37,122 bases of DNA from a virus: positions 1 through 37,122 of the IMG/VR virus record IMGVR_UViG_3300032291_000700; one strand, 5' to 3'. This document shows positions 30,896 to 37,122 of this stretch, in pieces; position 1 is the stretch's first letter; the number at the start of each line of letters is the position of its first letter. The notes under the pieces were generated by a model that was given only the letters and a program-made list of their open reading frames with translations, was not told the origin of the DNA and searched no databases. Position numbers and translations under genes: made by a program.

Positions 30896-31021
30896 ATGCC
30901 GTTGAAAAAATCTCCAAGCAAAGAGGCGTTTAAGCAAAACGTCAAAGCAGAAGTCAAAGCAGGCAAGCCAGTCAAGCAAGCTGTAGCCATTGCGTACGCG
31001 GTTAAGAAAAAAGCAAAATGA
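30896..31021 (+). CDS. 41-residue lysine-rich protein (DUF6496-like), unknown
   Basis: It opens MPLKKSPSKEAFKQNVKAEV and continues KAGKPVKQAVAIAYAVKKKA, the typical form of the small DUF6496-like phage family. It starts 1 base after the preceding stop and overlaps the next gene by ATGA. Third of three consecutive small, highly basic proteins between terminase and portal. Confidence 0.7.
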   Translation: MPLKKSPSKEAFKQNVKAEVKAGKPVKQAVAIAYAVKKKAK

Positions 31022-31254
31022 GAGCACTAAAAGACTGCGTCATTATTGAGCGCGACGTCGAGGAACATGCCTTCTTCGTGTTACCGCCAGGCGATCCTAT
31101 GGAGACAGGCAAAGCCATCGCTGTGGGCCCTGACTGCAAAGAAATTAAAGTCGGCGATTGTCTATATTTTGGCGTTGGCCAAGAGTTTACGTATGAGAAA
31201 AAGAATTACGTTGTCATGCGTGAGCCACACATAACTGGAGTCTTCTATGGCTGA
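31018..31254 (+). CDS. GroES-like co-chaperonin protein
   Basis: 78 residues (bacterial GroES is about 97). The order of strands matches the Cpn10 fold: MRALKDCVIIERDVEEHAFF, then GKAIAVGPDCKEIKVGDCLY (about 31-50), then FGVGQEFTYEKKNYVVMREP. The mobile loop region (about 17-28) is short and lacks an obvious IVL tripeptide, so binding to host GroEL is uncertain. Set between small basic proteins and portal, it may assist folding of coat or portal, like other phage GroES analogues. Confidence 0.65.
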   Translation: MRALKDCVIIERDVEEHAFFVLPPGDPMETGKAIAVGPDCKEIKVGDCLYFGVGQEFTYEKKNYVVMREPHITGVFYG

Positions 31255-33388
31255 TCCAACCGGCATGGTCGCCGCGGCTAACGTAGCTGCTGGTGGAAAA
31301 ACTGGCAATTCCGATATTCTGTCCGTTGCGCGCTCACGGCTGGACATGGCCGTGGCCTCGCTGGCTGAGAGCCGCGAAGATGAGATGGACGACTTGCGTT
31401 TTTACGCTGGCTCGCCTGACAACCACTGGCAGTGGCCAGCGGACGTCTTGGCCACCCGCGGCGCGGTGCAGGGCCAGACCATCAACGCTCGACCCACGCT
31501 GACCATCAACAAACTGCCGCAGCACGTTCGTCAAGTGACAAACGACATGCGCCAGAACCGCCCAGGCGCCAAGGTCATCCCCGTGGATGACAACGCCGAC
31601 GTGCAAGTGGCTGAGGTGTTCAACGGCATGATCAGGCACATCGAGTACATCTCGGATGCCGACGTGGCGTACGACACAGCGTGTGAAAACCAAGTTGCCT
31701 ACGGCGAAGGTTACATCCGCATTCTGACTGAGTACTGCGACCCCAACACATTCGATCAAGACATCAAGATTGGCCGTGTGCGCAACTCGTTCTCGGTCTA
31801 CATGGACCCGCTGATTCAAGACCCGACTGGCGCAGATGCCAAGTGGTGTTTTATCACTGAGGACGTGACCAAAGCCGAGTACGAGCGCATGTATCCCAAC
31901 GCTGCGCCCATCTCGACGCTGCAATCGTTAGGCGTGGGCGACCAGTCCATCAGCAACTGGCTGAACGAAGACACGGTCCGCATTGCTGACTACTACTACA
32001 TCGAGTATGAGAAAGCTACGCTGAACCTGTACCCAGGCAACATCACGGCTTTTGAAGGCACGATCGAAGACAAGCAGCTCAAAGCTATCTACGGCAAGCC
32101 TAAAAACAAACGCATTGTCGATAACCCCAAGGTCAAGTACTGCAAGATCAACGGCTACGAAATCCTTGAAGAAGCCGAGTGGGCTGGCAAATGGATTCCA
32201 GTGATCCGCATCGTGGGCAATGAATTTGAGGTGGACGGCAGGCTATACGTCTCTGGTCTTGTGCGCAACGCCAAAGATGCCCAGCGCATGTACAACTACT
32301 GGGTCAGCCAAGAGGCAGAGATGCTCGCACTGGCGCCCAAGGCACCGTTCATTGGCTATGGCGGCCAGTTTGAGGGCTACGAAGACAAGTGGAAGACAGC
32401 CAACACCAACAACTGGCCGTATCTAGAGGTAAACCCTGATGTGACCGACGGCCAAGGCAACATGTTGCCACTGCCACAGCGCGCGCAGCCACCAATGGCG
32501 TCGAGCGGCTTGTTGCAGGCTAAATCTGGCGCGTCGGAGGACATCAAGTCCACGACCGGCCAGTACAACGCCTCTCTGGGCATGGGTTCGAACGAACGCT
32601 CGGGCAAAGCCATTTTGGCGCGCCAAAAAGAGGGCGACGTTGGTACTTACCACTACGGCGACAACTTGGCTCGCGGCGTGCGTCACATCGCCCGTCAGCT
32701 GGTCGATCTGATCCCCAAAATCTACGACACACAGCGCATCGCGCGTGTGATCGGCGAGGATGGCGAGACTAAGATGGCCAAAATTAACCCCGAGCAACAA
32801 GAGCCCGTGAAGGAAATTGTTGACGAGCAAGGCATTGTGATCGAGAAGATTTACAACCCAAGCGTTGGCAAGTACGACGTGGTGGCTACCACAGGCCCAG
32901 GCTACGCAACCAAGCGCCAAGAGGCGCTGGAGGCCATGGCTCAGCTGTTGCAGGGTAATCCCCAGCTGTGGACTGTGGCTGGCGACTTGTTTGTCAAGAA
33001 CATGGATTGGCCAGGCGCGCAGGAGATGTCTAAGCGCTTCCGCAAAACCATCGACCCAAGCATCTTGGCTGACGACGACAAGTCACCAGAATTGCAGGCT
33101 GCTGAACAACAAATCCAAGCCATGGGTGCGGAGATGGAAAACATGCACCAGATGATTCAAAACGTCAGCAAGTCAATTGAAGTGCAAGAGCAGCGCCGCA
33201 AGGACTACGAAGCTGAGATCAAGGCTTACCAAGCTGAAACACAGCGAATCACAGCTACGCAAGCAGGCATGAACGAGCAGCAGATTCAAGACATCGCTAT
33301 GGGTGTGGTGGCCGCGGCCATGGAGTCTAATAGCCAGATTGGTGGCATTCCAGAAATGCCTATGCAAGATATGGGGATGCCACAATGA
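31247..33388 (+). CDS. Portal protein, P22 gp1-like
   Basis: 713 residues, close to the P22 portal (725). It forms the dodecameric DNA channel at one capsid vertex. Typical portal segments include TINARPTLTINKLPQHVRQV (about 82-101) and RQNRPGAKVIPVDDNADVQV (about 106-125), a central region QYNASLGMGSNERSGKAILA (about 441-460) and a long helical C-terminal barrel-like part (about 620-690, Gln/Glu/Met rich). It overlaps the GroES-like gene by 8 bases and the following gene by ATGA. Confidence 0.88.
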   Translation: MADPTGMVAAANVAAGGKTGNSDILSVARSRLDMAVASLAESREDEMDDLRFYAGSPDNHWQWPADVLATRGAVQGQTINARPTLTINKLPQHVRQVTNDMRQNRPGAKVIPVDDNADVQVAEVFNGMIRHIEYISDADVAYDTACENQVAYGEGYIRILTEYCDPNTFDQDIKIGRVRNSFSVYMDPLIQDPTGADAKWCFITEDVTKAEYERMYPNAAPISTLQSLGVGDQSISNWLNEDTVRIADYYYIEYEKATLNLYPGNITAFEGTIEDKQLKAIYGKPKNKRIVDNPKVKYCKINGYEILEEAEWAGKWIPVIRIVGNEFEVDGRLYVSGLVRNAKDAQRMYNYWVSQEAEMLALAPKAPFIGYGGQFEGYEDKWKTANTNNWPYLEVNPDVTDGQGNMLPLPQRAQPPMASSGLLQAKSGASEDIKSTTGQYNASLGMGSNERSGKAILARQKEGDVGTYHYGDNLARGVRHIARQLVDLIPKIYDTQRIARVIGEDGETKMAKINPEQQEPVKEIVDEQGIVIEKIYNPSVGKYDVVATTGPGYATKRQEALEAMAQLLQGNPQLWTVAGDLFVKNMDWPGAQEMSKRFRKTIDPSILADDDKSPELQAAEQQIQAMGAEMENMHQMIQNVSKSIEVQEQRRKDYEAEIKAYQAETQRITATQAGMNEQQIQDIAMGVVAAAMESNSQIGGIPEMPMQDMGMPQ

Positions 33389-33747
33389 ACGCCGCACAAT
33401 TGATGGGTTTGCTGTTCTTGGGCCGTAATGTGGCCCACTCAGTGCACTTAAACACCCGCAGCTACTCTAAGCATGTGGCCCTGAATACGTTCTATGACTC
33501 GGTTATTGACCACGCGGACGCGTTTGCTGAAGCCTACCAAGGCCGTCATGGTTTAATTGGGCCCATTGCCATTCCAGCGGCCAAGAAGACGACCAACATC
33601 ATTGAGTTCTTGCAAGACCAGCTTGCTGAGATCGAGAAGGGCCGCTACGATGTGTGCGACAAGGACGATTCATCGTTGCAACAGTTGATTGACAACATTG
33701 TTGAACTCTACCTCACCACACTGTACAAACTTCGCTTCTTGGCGTAA
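33385..33747 (+). CDS. Helical protein (DUF5856-like)
   Basis: 120 residues, starting in an ATGA overlap with the portal stop. The central sequence HLNTRSYSKHVALNTFYDSV and DAFAEAYQGRHGLIGPI, plus a helical C-terminal half, resembles the small all-helical DUF5856 family seen in phage structural regions, possibly four-helix-bundle in type. H and E residues in the first two helices could bind metal as in ferritin-like proteins, but this is not verified. Role unknown. Confidence 0.6.
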   Translation: MNAAQLMGLLFLGRNVAHSVHLNTRSYSKHVALNTFYDSVIDHADAFAEAYQGRHGLIGPIAIPAAKKTTNIIEFLQDQLAEIEKGRYDVCDKDDSSLQQLIDNIVELYLTTLYKLRFLA

Positions 33748-33755
33748 GGATTATC

Positions 33756-34154
33756 ATGGCAACCTATAACAAATTTCAGCCTGCAATTGAGAGCTTATTT
33801 GAAGGCATAAATTCAGGCTCAGATTCATGGGTGATCAAGTTAGCCACAGCGGTAAACCAAGCCGCAGGCACGATCACAGAAGTTGCAAACGGTAACGGCT
33901 ACACCACTGGCGGTAACGCTGCCAGCACAACAAGCGCATCCCAAACTGGCGGTACGTTTAAGTTGGTGTTGGCAAGCCCTACTGCATGGACAGCTTCTGG
34001 CGCTGGTTTTACGTTTCAGTACGCAATTTTGACCGACTCAACGACTAGCACAAACGTGGCTTATTGGGATTACGGCTCAAGCCAAGCTGTAGCGGCAGGC
34101 GAAACAGTTACTGTAACTTTAGATGGCACTAACGGTGTCTTCCAAGCAACATGA
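33756..34154 (+). CDS. Probable small structural protein, beta-rich
   Basis: 132 residues. The opening MATYNKFQPAIESLFEGINS followed by WVIKLATAVNQAAG and NGNGYTTGGN is a common start in phage virion proteins of unknown place. The rest is Thr/Ala/Ser-rich beta structure (about 55-132). Its neighbours are portal-side structural genes. Function is inferred only as virion associated. TAAGGATTATC precedes the ATG. Confidence 0.65.
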   Translation: MATYNKFQPAIESLFEGINSGSDSWVIKLATAVNQAAGTITEVANGNGYTTGGNAASTTSASQTGGTFKLVLASPTAWTASGAGFTFQYAILTDSTTSTNVAYWDYGSSQAVAAGETVTVTLDGTNGVFQAT

Positions 34155-34318
34155 AGATTGATTTCTCTTTTGATACACAGTACGGCAAGTTTGCTGATGC
34201 CTTGCATTTGCCTGATGACCACACACTCACAGACGCTGAGATTGAAGCTATGAAGCAACAGCGTCTAGACAACTGGATTGCTGTAGTTACTGCTCCTCCA
34301 TCTGACGAGGAAGTCTAA
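34151..34318 (+). CDS. 55-residue acidic protein, unknown
   Basis: It starts in an ATGA overlap with the preceding gene and ends in TAATG with the next. The sequence opens MKIDFSFDTQYGKFADALHL and contains DAEIEAMKQQRLDNWIAVVT, a helix typical of small proteins beside fibre or spike genes. It might be an assembly helper for the following beta-repeat protein; this is inference from position. Confidence 0.6.
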   Translation: MKIDFSFDTQYGKFADALHLPDDHTLTDAEIEAMKQQRLDNWIAVVTAPPSDEEV

Positions 34319-36189
34319 TGGCTGATCGTTACTGGGTAGGGGGAACTGGCTCTTGGAGTTCAACAAACACCGCCAACTGGTCTGACACCTCTGGAGGGTC
34401 GGGAGGCTTTTCCGTTCCTACTGCCGCAGATAACGTATTCTTTGACGCCAATTCAAACGTAGGCACAGGTGCATTTACAGTCACTATGGCAAATACGCCA
34501 AGGGTCTGTAATGACTTCACAGCGTCAGGCCTTGATGGCACAATGACCCTTGCTGGAACAAGTGTTGGTTTGACAGTTTCAGGCAGTCTTACATTCCAAG
34601 CTACTAACTTTACCCGTACTTACACAGGCACAACTACATTTAATGCGACTACTACAGGCAAAACTGTAACAACTAATGGCGTTGCTTTTGGTGCGGCTGT
34701 TACTTTTAATGGTGTTGGTGGTGAGTGGATTTTAGGAAGTGCTTTAACAGTTCCAACAGGAAACACAACCACACTAACCAACGGCACATTAAACCTTCAA
34801 TCGTACACATTAAGCACAGGTTTATTTAACTCTAACAACTCAAACATTAGAGCTATTGCTTTTGGTACTGGTAACATTACTTGTACGGGAACAGGAACTG
34901 TCTACAACAATAACTCTCCGACAAATTTTTCAACATCTGGGACCCAAGTAATTAACGTAACAAGCACAGGCTCTACTGCTATTACTGTTAATAGTGGAGC
35001 GTATTCAGAAGCAGACTCAATTAGTTTTAACTTTACTGGCGGTACTTATGCCTTGACGTTTTTACAATCCGTTGGACAAGTTGCTCGAAATGTTGATTTT
35101 ACTGGTTACGCAGGAACTTGGAATGCCACAAGTACAGTAACTGTTTTTGGAAGTCTAAAACTTTCCACGGGTATGACGCTTACTGCTTCTACAAGCATTA
35201 TGAGTTTTAGAGGAACTAGCGGTACTCAACAGATCACCACAAATGGTAAGACGTTAGACTTTCCTTTGACGTTTAACGGTGTTGGTGGAACATTCCGACT
35301 TGAAGATGCTTTGACAATGGGTTCTACAAGAACTGCTACGTTAACTAACGGCACTTTGGACTTAAACGGAAAAACAATGACCGTTGGCACTCGCTTCTCA
35401 ACGTCCTCAGGAACAAAAAACCTAACCTTTAACGGCGGCACTTTAGTTTGTCCTGACCCAAACACAACGTCATTTAACAACGTTTTTCCTACAGGTTTCA
35501 CAACTACAGCAGGAACTGGCACAGGCACGATCTCAATGACTGCCGCTACTGCCAAGACCTTTGTAGGTGGTGGTTCTACATATAACTGCACGTTAAACCA
35601 AGGCGGTATGGGTACGTTAACTGTTTCAGGTAACAACACCTTTAGCAACTTAACCAACACTGTAAACCTTACAACTGTATTGTTCACAGGCGGTACGACC
35701 AACATTTTTACCAGCTTTAACTTAACAGGCGTTTTACTTAACCTTGTTACGTTAGGGTCAACCAACACCACCCAAGCAACCTTACAAAAAGGCTCTACTT
35801 GGTTCATGGGCGCTAACTCAACCAACGGTGGTAACAACACAGGATTGACGTTTACCGCTGGTGGTGGCATTGACTATTTGAACGTCAGCTACATCAACGG
35901 CACTGTGGTTGGTACGGGCTACACAATCTCGGCAGACAACGGAACCTATGCTGTAACAGGCCAATCTGCTACACTTTTACGAAGCAAGGTTTTGTCTGGA
36001 GACTACGGGCTGTATACTTTGGCGGGTCAGGATGCGTCAATTAGACGAACTAGACTTTTTGAGGCCAATACAGGACAATACGCCTTAACTGGACAAGATG
36101 CAATCATCACTTTAGGCGGTTCGCCCATTGTTGTTGACGAACAATTGTTGATCAAACTTCGGTCATTTACCGAAAGAAGGAGATTTTAA
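34318..36189 (+). CDS. Large beta-repeat virion protein, possible fibre or spike
   Basis: 623 residues, almost entirely Thr/Asn/Gly/Ser/Val with short repeats, as in beta-solenoids. The N-terminus DRYWVGGTGSWSSTNTANWS (3-22) is a known phage/bacterial surface-protein opening. Two related modules share FNGVGG, an ALT strand and TLTNGTLxL (about nt 34672-34900 and 35233-35460). The C-terminus has three TYAVTGQSA/YTLAGQDA/YALTGQDA repeats (about nt 35938-36118). It is clearly AT-richer than its neighbours. It is encoded between portal and scaffold, an unusual place for a fibre. No enzymatic motif seen. Confidence 0.65.
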   Translation: MADRYWVGGTGSWSSTNTANWSDTSGGSGGFSVPTAADNVFFDANSNVGTGAFTVTMANTPRVCNDFTASGLDGTMTLAGTSVGLTVSGSLTFQATNFTRTYTGTTTFNATTTGKTVTTNGVAFGAAVTFNGVGGEWILGSALTVPTGNTTTLTNGTLNLQSYTLSTGLFNSNNSNIRAIAFGTGNITCTGTGTVYNNNSPTNFSTSGTQVINVTSTGSTAITVNSGAYSEADSISFNFTGGTYALTFLQSVGQVARNVDFTGYAGTWNATSTVTVFGSLKLSTGMTLTASTSIMSFRGTSGTQQITTNGKTLDFPLTFNGVGGTFRLEDALTMGSTRTATLTNGTLDLNGKTMTVGTRFSTSSGTKNLTFNGGTLVCPDPNTTSFNNVFPTGFTTTAGTGTGTISMTAATAKTFVGGGSTYNCTLNQGGMGTLTVSGNNTFSNLTNTVNLTTVLFTGGTTNIFTSFNLTGVLLNLVTLGSTNTTQATLQKGSTWFMGANSTNGGNNTGLTFTAGGGIDYLNVSYINGTVVGTGYTISADNGTYAVTGQSATLLRSKVLSGDYGLYTLAGQDASIRRTRLFEANTGQYALTGQDAIITLGGSPIVVDEQLLIKLRSFTERRRF

Positions 36190-36494
36190 TGGCTATCAAC
36201 CTAAAAGCAATTACCTCTACGATGGGGTATCAGCAGATCACCAGTTTGAGTTCTTCAACTGCGTTGACTGTCCCACAAAAAGATTTGGGTGGCCTGGCTG
36301 GCACTCCCCGTATTGCGATCATTACCCCCGAAGCACAAGCTGTGCGTTGGCGTGATGATGGTGTAGCGCCTACCGCAACCGTTGGTATGCCATTGGCTGC
36401 TGGTGTCACTTTGCAGTATGACGGTGACTTGTCGCAAATTCGCTTTATTGAGCAAACAGCAGGTGCAAAGCTCAACATCACTTACTACTCATAA
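36189..36494 (+). CDS. Small structural protein, unknown
   Basis: 101 residues, overlapping the preceding stop by one base with GGAGATTTTA before the ATG. It opens MAINLKAITSTMGYQQITSL and contains RIAIITPEAQAVRWRDDGVA (about 41-60), an opening shared by many short phage proteins with a beta-sandwich-like pattern and RWRDDG motif. A head- or tail-associated role is likely from position; exact function unknown. Confidence 0.65.
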   Translation: MAINLKAITSTMGYQQITSLSSSTALTVPQKDLGGLAGTPRIAIITPEAQAVRWRDDGVAPTATVGMPLAAGVTLQYDGDLSQIRFIEQTAGAKLNITYYS

Positions 36495-36503
36495 GAGGCC
36501 AAC

Positions 36504-36992
36504 ATGAACATCTCTAACGACACGCCAGCATTGAACTACGTCGAGTATTTCACCAAGCAGCTCCCCGTTGACTTAGCCAATATGGCGGCTTTGCGTGATG
36601 AGTTGGCCGTGCGCCAAGGCGCGCTGTCCGCTGCCCAAAATGCTTTGGCTGACCGCGACGCGGCTGCCGCTGAACTCAAGGCAGCCCGCGACGAAGCCGC
36701 TGCTATCTTGGCAGACGCCAAGGCCGAGAACGACGCGTCTAAAGTCAAAGCCGCGGAACTTAAAGCCCGTGAAAAAGCCTTGGACGAACAGACCAAAGCA
36801 TTCGGTGCTTCTAGTGCTGAGCGCGAAGCCAGTTTGGCCAGCCGCGAAAAAGCCGCTGACGCGCGCGACGCGGTGCTAGAACAAACCCAAGCTAACTTGA
36901 CTGCCTTGGCGGCTAAGTTAACAGAAGACCAATCTGCGCTTGATGCGCGCGTTAAAACTTTCCAAGACAAAGTCGCCGCATTGAGTGCATAA
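36504..36992 (+). CDS. Coiled-coil protein before scaffold
   Basis: 162 residues. A short N-terminal head (residues 1-35) is followed by a long Ala/Glu/Lys/Asp heptad region (about 36-162), almost a continuous helix with segments such as AAAELKAARDEAAAILADAK. It sits between the beta proteins and the scaffold gene (52 bases away across the circle junction). It could be a scaffold partner, minor capsid protein or trimeric stalk. GAGGCCAAC precedes the ATG. Function unknown. Confidence 0.6.
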   Translation: MNISNDTPALNYVEYFTKQLPVDLANMAALRDELAVRQGALSAAQNALADRDAAAAELKAARDEAAAILADAKAENDASKVKAAELKAREKALDEQTKAFGASSAEREASLASREKAADARDAVLEQTQANLTALAAKLTEDQSALDARVKTFQDKVAALSA

Positions 36993-36999
36993 TGCACAA

Positions 37000-37122
37000 A
37001 AACTGTACTGGTGCAGCACACCAGGGAATCTTAGGATTCAAAAATGACTGAAGAAGTCCAAAACCTAGCGGAAGTTGACTCCGCGCCAGCTCCTGAAGTG
37101 ACGGCCACCACAGAGACTGTTG
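37000..37122. repeat. Right copy of 123-bp terminal redundancy
   Basis: Identical to bases 1-123. It includes a second copy of the scaffold leader and start. Confidence 0.95.
37044..37122 (+). CDS. Partial duplicate of scaffold gene start (contig overlap)
   Basis: The first 26 codons of the scaffold gene appear again here and are cut by the window end. They are the same gene as at 45-830, seen twice because of the circular overlap, not a second gene. Confidence 0.9.
   Translation, partial: MTEEVQNLAEVDSAPAPEVTATTETV

Noticed and set aside
35226-35870. 214-residue antisense frame in the beta-repeat gene
   Set aside because: It is the Val/Pro-rich complement of Thr/Asn/Gly repeats, with no supporting context.
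1-37122. Lysogeny functions (integrase, excisionase, CI-like repressor) or tRNA genes
   Set aside because: No frame with tyrosine or serine recombinase motifs or a clear repressor helix-turn-helix was seen, and no tRNA cloverleaf was noticed by eye; a dedicated tRNA scan was not possible.

Overview
The window is essentially one complete genome of a tailed, short-tailed (podovirus) dsDNA bacteriophage of the P22 structural type. Its first 123 bases are repeated exactly as its last 123 bases (1-123 = 37000-37122), so the contig closes into a circle of 36,999 bp. The host is not shown by the sequence. A Gram-negative host is likely from the P22-like virion, the M15-type endolysin and the tail-fibre type; a freshwater betaproteobacterium is a weak guess. 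No integrase, excisionase, repressor, RNA polymerase or tRNA gene was seen, so a virulent lifestyle is the simplest reading.

Virion block, rightward, read across the circle junction from 28.5 kb through 37.1 kb and on to 12.7 kb: small and large terminase, three tiny basic proteins, a GroES-like protein, portal, several structural or unknown proteins (including a 623-residue beta-repeat protein), coiled-coil protein, scaffold, P22-gp5-like coat, two small beta-rich proteins that may be decoration proteins, gp4-like and gp10-like tail accessory factors, a needle-like protein, a cupin-like protein, three ejection proteins in the order gp7, gp20, gp16, and a tail fibre. Lysis block (12.7-14.9 kb, rightward): several small membrane proteins, including a holin of the three-TM GTA-like type, and an M15 D,D-peptidase endolysin.

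Leftward block I (18.45 to 14.83 kb) carries a VRR-NUC nuclease, a SNF2-type helicase, a DUF3310 protein and about nine small unknown proteins in a tightly overlapping operon. Rightward replication block (18.5-24.6 kb): a DUF2800 Cas4-like nuclease, an unknown protein, a family A DNA polymerase with 3'-5' exonuclease, and a RepB-like primase/SF3-like helicase. Blocks I and replication diverge from a 76-bp region where two back-to-back promoters share one -35 element.

Leftward block II (27.9 to 24.6 kb) is an accessory operon of small genes joined largely by ATGA stop-start overlaps. It includes a short cytosine-methyltransferase-like protein, a cysteine-rich GP88-like protein and several membrane microproteins, and it ends at an intrinsic terminator facing the primase gene. 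Between this operon and the terminase genes lies the only large non-coding region (about 27.88-28.54 kb). It contains 13 copies of the 7-mer GCCAACA/TGTTGGC in 9-bp-phased tandem and inverted blocks, two mutually exclusive 18-bp hairpins, a 26-bp near-palindrome and an AT-rich tract before the small terminase gene. It is the best candidate for an undescribed replication origin, packaging site or regulatory switch.
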